From NCBI RefSeq assembly GCF_002007235.1, contig NZ_MUHW01000002.1, positions 246,083 through 310,082 of the forward strand: a stretch of 64,000 bases of DNA, in the 5' to 3' direction. Below are positions 26,895-36,145 of the stretch, piece after piece. The position numbers and the translations under genes were made by a program. The DNA is from Oribacterium sp. C9. Its GTDB lineage: Bacteria; Bacillota; Clostridia; Lachnospirales; Lachnospiraceae. Below the pieces are notes generated by a model. The model ran no database searches. It had not been told where the DNA came from and saw only the letters and a program-made list of their open reading frames with translations. Every line of letters begins with the position of its first letter. Position 1 is the stretch's first letter.

Positions 26895-28265
26895 ATGGAA
26901 GTTACCATGACAAAGGGAAATCCCTTCCCTATAATACTAAAATTTATGATTCCGCTGTTTATCGGCAATGTTTTTCAGCAGCTCTACAACATGGCCGACA
27001 CCATCATCGTAGGCCGATATGTAAGCGCGGATGCATTGGCAGCAGTAGGAGCAACAGGAAATATCATGTTTCTTGTCCTTGGATTCTCTCAGGGTCTCTG
27101 CACCGGATTCACCGTTCTCACCTCACAGGCTTATGGTGCAAAAAACTATAAAAGAGTAAAGCGCAGCGTTGCCAACGGCATACTTCTCGCACTCATCGTC
27201 ATAGTGATCGTAACCATACTGTCCGTTTCACTGATGCGTCCTTTACTCCACATAATGAACACACCTGTAAACATTTTCCACGATTCCCTCACTTATATAA
27301 CCATCATCTGTCTCGGAACCGTTGCAAGTGTTTATTACAACCTTTTCTCAGCATTTATCCGTTCAATAGGAAACAGCCGTGTCCCTCTTTACTTTTTGCT
27401 CTTTAGCGCAAGCCTCAATGTAGGGCTCGATCTTCTTTTTATAATCGTCGGAAACATGGGGGTTGCCGGTGCCGCCTGGGCCACCAATCTTTCACAGGGA
27501 ATATCCGCCATACTTTGCATGATCTATATTCATTCAAAAGCAAAGGTCCTTTGGCCTGACCGCTCAGACTGGCGCATCAACATAACAGATACACAGCATC
27601 AGATGGCAGTTGGCGTACCTATGGCTCTTCAATTTGGTATAACAGCATCAGGAACCATGGTAATGCAGTCGGCAATAAACCTTTTTGGCTCCACCGCCGT
27701 TGCCGCCTACACGGCAGCCAATAAGCTTAACAGCCTTATGCTTCAGGAAATGCTGGCCATGGGACAGGCAGTTGCAACCTACTGCGGTCAGAATTATGGC
27801 GGAGGTGACAGCGACAGGATAAACAAGGGGGTTCACACTGCGATAATTATCGAGGTAATTTATGCAATAATTGCAGCTCTTCTCTGCAACGTCCTTTTAC
27901 GTCCCGTAATGTCCCTTTTCTTTGCAGGGTCAGGAGCTGCCGGAAGTCCCGACACCATCTCCTTGATGATGCCGTGGTCAAGCACATATATCCATATCGT
28001 GACCTTGTTCTACATCCCTCTCAGCATGATATTCATATTCCGTAATGCCATGCAGGGATGCGGACATGGATTTCTGCCTATGATGGGTGGAGTTGTCGAG
28101 TTTTTTGCGCGACTCATAGTTGCTCTCATCGCCATGCACATTATGAGCTTTCCACTCGCAGCTTTCTGTGACCCCGCCGCATGGATCGCGGCCGCTACCT
28201 TCACCGCAGTTTCATATACTTTCGTGATCAAAAAGGTACGTAAAGAACTTCGCAGAATGCATTGA
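26895..28265 (+). CDS. MATE family multidrug/cation efflux transporter
   Basis: 456 residues with 12 hydrophobic helices in two similar halves. The N-terminus (ILKFMIPLFIGNVFQQLYNMADTI) is typical of the DinF/NorM-like MATE group. MATE proteins export drugs or metabolites by cation antiport across the cytoplasmic membrane. The frame opens at 26865, but AGGAGG at 26884-26890 marks the ATG at 26895. It is monocistronic, with its own promoter and a terminator 24 bases after the stop. Confidence 0.93.
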   Translation: MEVTMTKGNPFPIILKFMIPLFIGNVFQQLYNMADTIIVGRYVSADALAAVGATGNIMFLVLGFSQGLCTGFTVLTSQAYGAKNYKRVKRSVANGILLALIVIVIVTILSVSLMRPLLHIMNTPVNIFHDSLTYITIICLGTVASVYYNLFSAFIRSIGNSRVPLYFLLFSASLNVGLDLLFIIVGNMGVAGAAWATNLSQGISAILCMIYIHSKAKVLWPDRSDWRINITDTQHQMAVGVPMALQFGITASGTMVMQSAINLFGSTAVAAYTAANKLNSLMLQEMLAMGQAVATYCGQNYGGGDSDRINKGVHTAIIIEVIYAIIAALLCNVLLRPVMSLFFAGSGAAGSPDTISLMMPWSSTYIHIVTLFYIPLSMIFIFRNAMQGCGHGFLPMMGGVVEFFARLIVALIAMHIMSFPLAAFCDPAAWIAAATFTAVSYTFVIKKVRKELRRMH

Positions 28266-28288
28266 TTGTTTTATATATACAAAAAGAA

Positions 28289-28318
28289 AGGGGTCGCCTC
28301 ACGGCAACCCCTGTTTTT
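28289..28318 (+). terminator. Intrinsic terminator of the MATE gene
   Basis: AGGGGTCGCC and GGCAACCCCT form a stem with a TCAC loop, followed by GTTTTT. Confidence 0.85.
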
Positions 28319-29067
28319 ATAGCTTAACCCTGGAACTCAGTAATGCGTTCCCTTACTTAATTGTACTTCGGTTTGTACCTCTTTTCTTAGATTTCTATTT
28401 AAATTCTATAAATATCTCTTCGATAAATCTTTTATATCTTATGGATATCATCTATAAATAGATTATTTCTTTATTCAGTTTTGATATTCAATTGTAAAAT
28501 CGACATTTTATTTTATTAATTTCTATTATAATCTTTCAAAGTATTCTTCTTTTCAGATTTTTTATGACCCTCCTTAAAGGTCTTCAACTAATTTATTTTC
28601 TGAACTTTCAGTTATTTATATCATTCGATAACTATTTATATGTCGATTTCTCTTTTGCAATAATATCATCTGGGCTTTAGTAAGAAATAATCCGAAGATG
28701 CACTTCTCTAATGATTCGAACTGTTTTTCATCGAATGTACGGTTCGATGCCGTTCTCACGATTTTCTTCTTTTTAAGTGGTCCAGAGGATACTATCGACT
28801 AACTGATCTGGTGTCATGTCTTTGTACCTCTTACTTTCTACGATCTTGTTTCGCAGGTTCATCTCCTGCACTTTTGTCAACCGGCCCTTCACCCTTTCTC
28901 GTCAAGTGAACTTTTCTGTTGACTTAGCTTTTTCTGTTGTATTCATCATAACAGCGGATGAGTAATTTGTAAAGCTGAATTTTGCGAAAAATATTTTTAT
29001 TTTAATGCATTTTATAATAGCTTTTGAGCGAAATTTCTTCTTTTTTGTGATTTATGTATATAAAAAA
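28319..29067. other. AT-rich gene desert with short decayed-looking frames
   Basis: About 750 bases without a convincing gene. On the minus strand a 39-codon GTG frame (28773-28892, containing MTPDQLVDSILWTT) is followed in another frame by about 60 open codons (28616-28798, containing NRTFDEKQFESLE). Together they look like fragments of a frameshifted small gene, but I recognise no family. Base composition drops sharply towards AT between 28380 and 28640. Confidence 0.45.
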
Positions 29068-29092
29068 GGATGCCCGACCGAATCGAACACCC
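29068..29092 (-). terminator. Intrinsic terminator of the FtsL-like gene
   Basis: On the minus strand a 10-bp stem with three G-U pairs (GGGTGTTCGA/TCGGGCATCC) and loop TTCGG is followed by TTTTTT. It lies 26 bases after the stop at 29118. Confidence 0.75.
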
Positions 29093-29117
29093 CCTTCTAT
29101 ATCATTTTTCATAATAC

Positions 29118-29753
29118 TTATTTTCCAAAAAGCTTCATGATACGGTTTGTCAGCATCACCGCAATATTCTCTTCCTTTACCTTATCAGTCGGAATATCAT
29201 CCCATGTACGTACATAACCGGTTTCTTTTCTGGTAAATGTTATCACCTCTGAATCAGCAGGGGCAACCATCCCATAAAGCTGTGTAGCCTCCTGATAAAT
29301 TACATCCGGATTTATCGCACTGTTTATCGCCGCTTTAAGCTCACCGTTCTGAAGCTTGAGGTCTTCCAGCTCGGATCTTCTCTGCTCGATATTGGAAAGT
29401 CTCGTAGCAACCAATGTATCAAGCTTAACGCACTGATAAGATGAAAAGAAAATAATCACCAGAGAGAACACCAGCGCAGTGTAACATATCCTGTCTATAA
29501 TAACTGCAGGAATACAACGGAGGATCGGCTTTATGACGCTTTTGTCCTCAGCGTATTCAACCTGAAGCTGACCTGTTCTGGTTCTGTAAAGATGAAGCTG
29601 ATTTCTGTGCCCCTTCTGCTCGATGACGACAGTACTGTTAGCAGTCTTCAGTTCTTCTATATCTACAGATCTTACTGTATTGCCATGAACGACATACTGT
29701 TTCACTTTACTGATCTCCTTGCATAATTCTGACTTTTGAAATCTTTCATCCAA
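29118..29753 (-). CDS. FtsL-like cell division membrane protein
   Basis: 211 residues: a soluble N-terminal part, one membrane helix at about 83-104, a coiled coil at about 110-145 and an FtsL/DivIC-like tail (IYQEATQLYGMVAPADSEVITF resembles A-x-x-x-LGMV-P in FtsL). Such bitopic proteins act with FtsB/DivIC and FtsQ/DivIB in septum assembly. It is not in a mraZ/mraW cluster here, and the N-terminus is longer than classical FtsL, so the name is an inference from architecture. Confidence 0.65.
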   Translation of the reverse strand: MDERFQKSELCKEISKVKQYVVHGNTVRSVDIEELKTANSTVVIEQKGHRNQLHLYRTRTGQLQVEYAEDKSVIKPILRCIPAVIIDRICYTALVFSLVIIFFSSYQCVKLDTLVATRLSNIEQRRSELEDLKLQNGELKAAINSAINPDVIYQEATQLYGMVAPADSEVITFTRKETGYVRTWDDIPTDKVKEENIAVMLTNRIMKLFGK

Positions 29754-30022
29754 AACTTACACTTATATCCACGATCACTGTTACATATAACTTAGCAGAG
29801 CTAAAATGTAACTTTCCAGTAATTATTATACATTTTTTTTGGACAGTTTAAACCATTTTTTGCAGAAAACCGTAATTATTTTTTATCTTTTGACACATCA
29901 CGACACCAACGTATAAATGGTGTTAAAATTACATGATTCTGTGATTTGCGGAAGAAATATCTTATTTTGCATTATTTTTAACTCTTTTTATACGTATAAT
30001 CCTATGATTTTTCAAAAAAATT
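29754..30022. other. AT-rich intergenic region
   Basis: Poly-A/T tracts and no gene. It holds the presumed minus-strand promoter region of the FtsL-like gene, but I see no clear hexamer pair. Confidence 0.5.
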
Positions 30023-30095
30023 AAGACTATAGCCAAAATGCAGTTAATATTTTACTCTTATCAGCAAAAAATCATGTGCATTTAACTATAGTCTT
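30023..30095 (-). terminator. Terminator of the SH3/NlpC-P60 gene
   Basis: AAGACTATAG/CTATAGTCTT with an extra inner AAATGCA/TGCATTT pairing and a long loop. T-rich tracts follow on both strands (AATTTTTTT on minus). Confidence 0.65.
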
Positions 30096-30163
30096 TTCTA
30101 AAAATTCCAAAATTATTACTTTTGAAAATTTTTGTTTTTAATGCTTTTTATACATAGAAACTA

Positions 30164-31606
30164 TCAGAACATCCAGTACGGAATCTGAATCCTGTAAATA
30201 TTATTCATCCATGTAGTCCTGTTGGCTCTCTGTATATCCAGTGTGTTGATGATCACAGATCTTACCCTCATGGTACCATTTCCGTCAAAGCTTCCTATGG
30301 AGCTTGTCGCACTGACAACATAGTACTTGCCATTGATCATCCCTAGATACATCATTTCGTGGCCTTTAAAGAACAATACGGTTCCTATAGGCATATTATT
30401 CAGTATCGCAGCTTTCTGCTCATCCGACTGATCCGTAACATCAAACCCGAAAGCATCTGAAGCCGCCTGCCATGTTGTATTTCTCGGAAGCACGAGTCCG
30501 AAGCATCTGTATACATCAGTCATATATCCCGAGCAGTCATTGGATGAAAGCATGCCTCCCCAGCCATAGGTCTCTCCAAGCATGTTAAAGGCCACGGTGA
30601 TGATATTTCTTGCGGTAAGAGGCAGATAACCTTCATGAACTCCCGATCTGGCACTTATGAGCGCAGGCTCCTTTATATACCTTCCATCTGCCCCTCTGAC
30701 AGGTATGTAGACAACATGATTACCTAACGCTGAACGATTGGTGATTCTGGTTCCGTAGGAGCCCGCAGGAGCCCGTTCAAGGACCGTTCCCATCGTGAGC
30801 ACAAGATTTGACAGCTCAGGGTTCGTATTGGACTCAGCAAGCATTATTCTGGCCTTTGTGACCACCAGACAGCGATCCGATGGAATATCCCACGCATTTA
30901 ACCATTCAGTCCTGGAAGAACATATAGCCACATCAGAAGCCTTTACCCAACCGTAGCAGTTGGCAGACAGAGCATAATACCACTGTCCGTCCATGGACAC
31001 TGATTTTATAATGAGCGGTTCATTCACCCTCACAGATGACAAAGCATTGTAATCAAAATTCAGATCCCCCTGCTCATCGGTTATTATGGCATCTGTCGGA
31101 AATGCACACAGCAGTGACCTTTTGACAACTATGCCATACATAGGCGCCAGATTCTTGATTCCCATCTGATTTTGTGTATTCAGTGCTATCAGAGCTATCA
31201 GATCATCACTTAGAACGTTTCCATATCTGTCAAAATAGCCTTTTTCCTGATATTTTTCAAGGTCCTCTCTCGCCGTCTCAAGGAGTTTCGAATTAAGGCT
31301 AACTATATCTGTAGACTCGCTGTAATTTCGAAGATCGTTCATGTTCGTTTTAGCATTGGCGATATTAGCAGCATTTATCTTTTGTATCATTCCGGCGTCC
31401 GCAAGGACCGTATCTACATCACCGCCTCTCAGCATCAGCCAATACTCCGGACTGTTCATCTCTGCAGTCACATCAGGCATGTACTGAACTGCTGCCAATG
31501 CCTCTGCCGGATGCACACAAAGCATAACCGCAGCGACAACGCACGCCGCAGAAGCCTTTATCATCATTTTCACCTTCGCCGCCATAAGACCGTATTTCGA
31601 TATCAT
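30164..31606 (-). CDS. Secreted SH3-domain NlpC/P60 peptidoglycan hydrolase
   Basis: About 480 residues. AAAGGGGGG before the ATG at 31606 makes this the start, not 31639; a signal peptide (to about residue 38, ending in an Ala-rich cleavage site) follows. The middle has SH3b-type segments (GQWYYALSANCYGWVKASDVA). The C-terminal NlpC/P60 domain carries the catalytic Cys in SSNDCSGYMTDVYR and a His in GHEMMYLG. It probably cleaves peptide stems of the cell wall outside the membrane. Confidence 0.88.
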   Translation of the reverse strand: MISKYGLMAAKVKMMIKASAACVVAAVMLCVHPAEALAAVQYMPDVTAEMNSPEYWLMLRGGDVDTVLADAGMIQKINAANIANAKTNMNDLRNYSESTDIVSLNSKLLETAREDLEKYQEKGYFDRYGNVLSDDLIALIALNTQNQMGIKNLAPMYGIVVKRSLLCAFPTDAIITDEQGDLNFDYNALSSVRVNEPLIIKSVSMDGQWYYALSANCYGWVKASDVAICSSRTEWLNAWDIPSDRCLVVTKARIMLAESNTNPELSNLVLTMGTVLERAPAGSYGTRITNRSALGNHVVYIPVRGADGRYIKEPALISARSGVHEGYLPLTARNIITVAFNMLGETYGWGGMLSSNDCSGYMTDVYRCFGLVLPRNTTWQAASDAFGFDVTDQSDEQKAAILNNMPIGTVLFFKGHEMMYLGMINGKYYVVSATSSIGSFDGNGTMRVRSVIINTLDIQRANRTTWMNNIYRIQIPYWMF

Positions 31607-31694
31607 AGTGCCCCCCTTTCTTTTATAACCATCCTTCATCGCTTAATATTATACTCGCTTCCATCAGCCTGAAACATCTTTTTGTCAAACAAAA

Positions 31695-31724
31695 AAACTC
31701 CCAAAGGATTTCCTCCAGGAGTTT
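31695..31724 (-). terminator. Intrinsic terminator downstream of the tRNA cluster
   Basis: AAACTCC/GGAGTTT with inner GAGG/CCT pairs; the minus strand ends in seven T. It directly follows the copy of the tRNA-Gly 3' end at 31725-31741. Confidence 0.7.
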
Positions 31725-31741
31725 AGAAGCGCGAGACGGGG
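31725..31741 (-). repeat. 17-bp copy of the tRNA-Gly(GCC) 3' end
   Basis: Identical to 31858-31874, which is the acceptor/T-arm end of tRNA-Gly(GCC) plus three flanking bases. Here no tRNA body precedes it; instead there is a GC-rich palindrome at 31742-31775. It looks like the relic of a second tRNA-Gly gene or a recombination junction. Confidence 0.6.
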
Positions 31742-31827
31742 GCGCTGCATGCCCTTTGGCATGCGCTTAGCGCCGACCGAGGCGGTAGCCGAGACGAACC
31801 GTAGGTTCGATTCCTGGCGAACGCGAA

Positions 31828-31856
31828 AAGAGCTTCAGGATTTTCCTGAAGCTCTT
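31828..31856 (-). terminator. Intrinsic terminator of the tRNA operon
   Basis: A 12-bp stem AAGAGCTTCAGG/CCTGAAGCTCTT with a 5-base loop, followed on the minus strand by TTTTC. It starts 5 bases after the tRNA-Gly(GCC) end. Confidence 0.75.
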
Positions 31857-31860
31857 GAGA

Positions 31861-31932
31861 AGCGCGAGACGGGGATCGAACCCGCGATCTTCGCCTTGGC
31901 AAGGCGACGTAGTACCACTCTACTACTCGCGC
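31861..31932 (-). tRNA. tRNA-Gly (anticodon GCC)
   Basis: A 72-nt cloverleaf on the minus strand. The acceptor stem GCGCGAG pairs with CTCGCGC, the anticodon loop is CTTGCCAAG and the T-loop GGTTCGATCC. CCA is not encoded. It is third in the Gly-Phe-Gly array. Confidence 0.93.
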
Positions 31933-31986
31933 ATATTATGTGAGAGCAACTCAACGACCTCAGTCATTGGTTCAAATCTCTCTGAG

Positions 31987-32059
<73 letters not shown>

Positions 32060-32064
32060 AACGC

Positions 32065-32135
32065 AGCGGGTGATGGGAATCGAACCCACATGTTCAGCTT
32101 GGAAGGCTGACATTCTACCATTGAACTACACCCGC
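32065..32135 (-). tRNA. tRNA-Gly (anticodon TCC)
   Basis: A 71-nt cloverleaf on the minus strand. The acceptor GCGGGTG pairs with CACCCGC, the anticodon loop is CTTCCAA and the T-arm GGGTTCGATTCCC. No encoded CCA. It is first in the array, 5 bases from tRNA-Phe. Confidence 0.94.
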
Positions 32136-32230
32136 AAAGGTCTTTCGCGTCGCTCATTTGTGACGCGAGTGTTATATTACACTAGAAAAACCTCTTTGTC
32201 AACAAATAATAAAAAATTTCTAAAAATGTT

Positions 32231-34315
32231 TTATCTGCTTCGTGTTGCCAGATTACAGTAGTAAATTTTACCTGTATAAGGACGGCAGGTACATTTATAC
32301 ATGCCCTTTTCGATATAGTGCTTCGTCTGTCCGGCATTGTATCTTTCCCTCTCGGTAAGAAGCACTCTGATCATCTGATTATTGTCTTTTATTCCGGTAC
32401 GCCATACAGGAAGCTGAAGAGTGAACTCATCCTCTCCGCAGTTAATAACTATGATGGAAACCTCATTTTTATAAATCCGGGCATAAACCACGTAGTTATA
32501 TCCTGCCATGAGCTTCATCACAGATCCATACTTGAAAACATCATATCTCTTATGTACTTCCGAAAGATAATGATGAAAATCTATAAGCTCCAGATCCTCA
32601 TGCCCCCATGGGTATGGGCGTCTGGAATCAGGCTCAGTCCACCCGGTCATACCTGCCTCATCACCGTAATACAGCGTGGGCGCTCCGGGCCATGTCATCT
32701 GCATCATGGCTCCCAGTCTGTACAAAGCCACATTTATGCCCTGATCCGCCTCATATGAACCGCAGGTAGCGATCCTTCCCACCTTCATACTGGTTCTGGT
32801 CATAAAACGGCTGTGATCATGATTTGAAAGCTGATTCATGGAACACAGAACCGAGATTTCCGGCATACGCGACATATGATAGGTCATGGAATCAAAAAAT
32901 CTCTTTCCATCTCCCTTCAATCTGTCATCTCTTGAATCCGAATGCTTCTCCATTCCTGTCAGGAACCATGTTATAGGCTCCATAAAGGCATCGTAATTCA
33001 TGATGGTATCCCATTCATCGCCCTGAAGCCACCAGAAGGGATCTCCGTAATGTTCCGCCAGAATGACCGCATCAGGATTAGCCTCTTTCACCGTTTTACG
33101 GAACCGCTTCCAGAACAGATGGTTGTAATCGCCGGTATGTCCGAGATCCGCCGCAACATCGAGACGCCATCCATCTACATTATACGGAGGACTGACCCAC
33201 TTCTTGCCTACAGCAAGGATCTTGTCTTCCAGTTCCTTGGAGCCTTCATAATTAAGCTTAGGCAGGGTATCATTACCCCACCACTTCTCATAGGTATTGT
33301 TCTTGGGCCATGCCTCGTCAGAATTATCACCGAAAGCAAAATAATTATGATACGGACTGTCCTTTAACTGATAGGCTCCCGCCTGATAATCATTTGACTT
33401 ATCCTTGTAATTATAGAAATTGGACTTGTTCATCCATTTGTTGTAGGAGCCACAATGGTTGAATACTCCGTCAATGATGACTCGCATCCCCCTCTTATGA
33501 CACTCCTGAACAAATTTAAGGAACAGCCTGTCACTTGCCTCCAGGTTATCCAGATGCGTAGTACGTACCGAATACTTTGTGGCACGGGCATTATCCGTTT
33601 CCCAGTCTTCAACTACAGAACCGCCGTCTTTAACTATCTTTCCGATGTGCGGATCTATGTGGTCGTAATCCTGTATATCATATTTGTGATTGGAAGGAGA
33701 CACGAATAAAGGGTTGAAATAAATGACCTGAACCCCCAGATACTGGATATAATCAAGCTTATCCATTACCCCCTGCAGATCTCCGCCATAGAACCTGTGA
33801 ACATCAAAGGGCTCCACCGGAGTTTCCCAGTTCTCAATCCCCTTTACAGCTCTCCCGAGATAGATATACTCGTTGTTCTTTACATTGTTGCTCTTGTCAC
33901 CATCATAGAATCTGTCGATAAAGATCTGATACATGATGGCTCCCTTGACCCAGTCGGGAACATGAAATCCCGGCATGAGATGAAAAGCCAGCTGGGGATT
34001 CATATCCGCCGAAACTCCGAGCTGATTATAATGCAGCTCCTCCCCCTGCTTCTCAATGAAAAAGCTGTAACTGAGCATGGCATTGCCCACGACGATCTGA
34101 TACTCATAAAAATCGAAATAATCGTCGCTGAAAATACGGCGCATACGATCTTTGGTATCACTCTCGTGGAAATAAATGTAAACCGAGTCTACATCCTGAT
34201 ATTTAGTTCTGAATCGTATTTTCACGGTATCACCGGGATTCTGTTCCGCAGGAGAACGATAGTCATCTGTTCCCGCAGTGTAGAGTGAATCCCAGTTGAT
34301 TTCACTCATTGCCAT
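32231..34315 (-). CDS. GH13 alpha-amylase/neopullulanase-like glycoside hydrolase
   Basis: 694 residues without signal peptide, so cytoplasmic. An N-terminal beta domain (1-120, as in neopullulanases/cyclomaltodextrinases) precedes a TIM barrel with nucleophile Asp386 (DGWRLDVA), acid/base Glu421 (ILAEHYGD) and transition-state Asp500 (LSNHDHSR), then a C-terminal beta domain. It probably hydrolyses maltodextrins or branched glucans; glycogen synthesis genes lie 8 kb away. It occupies the place where ftsH commonly follows hpt. The ATG has a purine-rich site (GAAAGAAGAG) about 13 bases upstream. Confidence 0.93.
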   Translation of the reverse strand: MAMSEINWDSLYTAGTDDYRSPAEQNPGDTVKIRFRTKYQDVDSVYIYFHESDTKDRMRRIFSDDYFDFYEYQIVVGNAMLSYSFFIEKQGEELHYNQLGVSADMNPQLAFHLMPGFHVPDWVKGAIMYQIFIDRFYDGDKSNNVKNNEYIYLGRAVKGIENWETPVEPFDVHRFYGGDLQGVMDKLDYIQYLGVQVIYFNPLFVSPSNHKYDIQDYDHIDPHIGKIVKDGGSVVEDWETDNARATKYSVRTTHLDNLEASDRLFLKFVQECHKRGMRVIIDGVFNHCGSYNKWMNKSNFYNYKDKSNDYQAGAYQLKDSPYHNYFAFGDNSDEAWPKNNTYEKWWGNDTLPKLNYEGSKELEDKILAVGKKWVSPPYNVDGWRLDVAADLGHTGDYNHLFWKRFRKTVKEANPDAVILAEHYGDPFWWLQGDEWDTIMNYDAFMEPITWFLTGMEKHSDSRDDRLKGDGKRFFDSMTYHMSRMPEISVLCSMNQLSNHDHSRFMTRTSMKVGRIATCGSYEADQGINVALYRLGAMMQMTWPGAPTLYYGDEAGMTGWTEPDSRRPYPWGHEDLELIDFHHYLSEVHKRYDVFKYGSVMKLMAGYNYVVYARIYKNEVSIIVINCGEDEFTLQLPVWRTGIKDNNQMIRVLLTERERYNAGQTKHYIEKGMYKCTCRPYTGKIYYCNLATRSR

Positions 34316-34385
34316 GAAGCTCTATACTCTTCTTTCTCACAAATGCTGGGACCGAGTGGGACAAGACATGCCCACAATGCTACAT

Positions 34386-34916
34386 TTATTTATCGAACTC
34401 AACCACTCCGATATAAGGAAGGTTACGATATCTCTGATCATAGTCAAGACCATATCCAACTACGAACTCATCAGGGATCTCAAAACATGAATACTTTACA
34501 GGAACTTCCTTCTCTCGTCGTGAAGGCTTGTTGAGAAGTGTACATATCTCAATGGTCTTTGGATTTCGATCCATGAGGAGCTTGCTCAAATGACTGAGTG
34601 TGTGTCCTGAATCGATGATATCCTCAACTATCATAACATTCTTGCCTTCCAGAGGCTCATCAAGATCCTTTACGATCTTTACGATACCGCTTGATGTGGT
34701 TCCTGAACCATAACTGGAAACAGACATGAAATCAAAGGAAACGTCCACATCATGTATTCTCTTCGCAAGCTCGCACATGAACATGGCTCCACCCTTAAGT
34801 ATACATATCAGATGAAGTGACTTTCCCTTATACTCCTCTGAAATCTTCTCAGCTATCTCAACGATCTTCTCCTCGATTTCTCTCTCAGGAATCAGTACTC
34901 TTACATGCTCCGTCAT
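34386..34916 (-). CDS. hpt: Hypoxanthine phosphoribosyltransferase
   Basis: A 176-residue type I phosphoribosyltransferase with the PRPP motif VMIVEDIIDSGHT and the flexible-loop segment SSYGSGT. It salvages hypoxanthine/guanine to IMP/GMP. Its ATG lies inside the end of tilS (32-base overlap), with AAAGGAG upstream, so it is coupled to tilS as in many Firmicutes. Confidence 0.96.
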   Translation of the reverse strand: MTEHVRVLIPEREIEEKIVEIAEKISEEYKGKSLHLICILKGGAMFMCELAKRIHDVDVSFDFMSVSSYGSGTTSSGIVKIVKDLDEPLEGKNVMIVEDIIDSGHTLSHLSKLLMDRNPKTIEICTLLNKPSRREKEVPVKYSCFEIPDEFVVGYGLDYDQRYRNLPYIGVVEFDK

Positions 34917-36030
34917 TACTCTTTCTCCTTTTAATGCTTATAATCTCCTGATTTATCTTCAAAACCAGATGCTTTTTTCGATAATCGGCACTCATCCTGT
35001 AGGGAAGATCCAAATGAGCATTACCCGGTCCGTAGATCAACCGGTCCATATCCCGAAAATGAACCGCTCCCCAGTCCTTAAGCGGAGTACCTATGCGTTT
35101 GATCAATTCTATCATGACATACTGTCTGACCAGTTCAGGATAGCTCTTCAGTTCAGTGACAGGTATGGATATCTCCATCCCTGTCTTCCCTATCATGTCA
35201 GGATCCTTCAGCTCAGCATATTTATCGACATATTCAGAAGCAAGCCTTACGAAAAATCCATCTGCCTCCCTGAGGATGTCAGCCGTATGTGCAATATGAG
35301 CACTGGCTTCCGGATTTATCTCCCTAAGTCCCGGGAGTATCTCACTTCTTATATGATTTCTTGTGTACTGAGTATCCAGATTAGTCGAATCAATGACATA
35401 GGAAATGCCTTTTTCTTTAAGCTTACTCAGTATATATTCTCTCCTGACCGAAAGCAATGGACGAATTATAAATCCTCTCCTGGGCTCCATACCGGACAGA
35501 CCTCTTATCCCGGAACCTCTAACGAGATTATGGAGCACCGTTTCTGCCTGATCCTCCATATGATGCGCTACTGCGATGAGACATCTGCCACGCTTTTCGC
35601 ATCCCTGTTCTTCCGCTTCGAACCTATCCTCGATTTCTTTTCTTGTTTCCTCAAATACTTCGTATCTCAGGATCCTCGCCGCCTCCTCAAGGCTCATTCC
35701 CTTTTCTTTGGCAAGTCCGGGAGCGTCGACAAAAACCTTTTTAAAAGGTATCTCCCAGCTTCTGCAGAGCTCCTCAGAGAAATGCATATCCCTGTCCGCC
35801 TCTTCTCCCCGGATGCCGTGGTGAACATGTACCGCATAAAGCTTATATCCCAGATATTCCTTAAACCTGTTCAAGGCATATAAGAGAAAAACCGAATCAG
35901 GTCCTCCCGAAAGCCCTACCAGTACTTCATCCCCCTTTTCTATCAGATGATTACTCAGAATATAATTACGGATATCAAGCATCTGCCTGTCCATCTTTGT
36001 ATCTTTTTTCATGAAATGTTCAATTCCCAT
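34885..36030 (-). CDS. tilS: tRNA(Ile)-lysidine synthase
   Basis: A PP-loop ATPase with SGGPDS near residue 41 and the HHMEDQAETVLHNLVRGSG motif, giving the lysidine modification at C34 of tRNA-Ile(CAU). The N-terminus is uncertain. The first ATG (36030) lies almost at the predicted transcription start of the extended -10 promoter at 36038-36043, so initiation is either leaderless there or at ATG 36012 or 35994. The C-terminus overlaps hpt. Confidence 0.93.
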   Translation of the reverse strand: MGIEHFMKKDTKMDRQMLDIRNYILSNHLIEKGDEVLVGLSGGPDSVFLLYALNRFKEYLGYKLYAVHVHHGIRGEEADRDMHFSEELCRSWEIPFKKVFVDAPGLAKEKGMSLEEAARILRYEVFEETRKEIEDRFEAEEQGCEKRGRCLIAVAHHMEDQAETVLHNLVRGSGIRGLSGMEPRRGFIIRPLLSVRREYILSKLKEKGISYVIDSTNLDTQYTRNHIRSEILPGLREINPEASAHIAHTADILREADGFFVRLASEYVDKYAELKDPDMIGKTGMEISIPVTELKSYPELVRQYVMIELIKRIGTPLKDWGAVHFRDMDRLIYGPGNAHLDLPYRMSADYRKKHLVLKINQEIISIKRRKSNDGACKSTDS

Positions 36031-36037
36031 ATCTACT

Positions 36038-36046
36038 ATTATACCA
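36038..36046 (-). promoter_or_regulatory. Extended -10 promoter for tilS-hpt
   Basis: The minus strand reads TGGTATAAT, a perfect extended -10, with a weak TTAATG 17 bases upstream. The predicted start is near 36031, one base from the first tilS ATG. Confidence 0.55.
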
Positions 36047-36108
36047 ACAAACTATTATTTCATTAACCTTAAATATACAACTAATAACATTTTTCTTAAA
36101 ATTTCAGA

Positions 36109-36125
36109 CAAAAAAAGAGGGTATA
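36109..36125 (-). terminator. Weak terminator of the divIC-like gene
   Basis: GGGT-GTAT-ACCC hairpin followed on the minus strand by seven T. The stem is short, so efficiency is uncertain. Confidence 0.4.
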
Positions 36126-36145
36126 CACCCCCTTCGTTGCGGAAA

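Noticed and set aside
29068..29092. Sequence resembling a tRNA T-arm and acceptor end (TTCGATT with TCGGGCATCC) on the minus strand
   Set aside because: No 5' half of a tRNA exists. All ten stem positions pair (three G-U) around a TTCGG loop before TTTTTT, so it is the terminator of the FtsL-like gene.
31749..31943. 64-codon plus-strand frame over the tRNA region
   Set aside because: It is the familiar false protein read antisense through tRNA genes and terminators.
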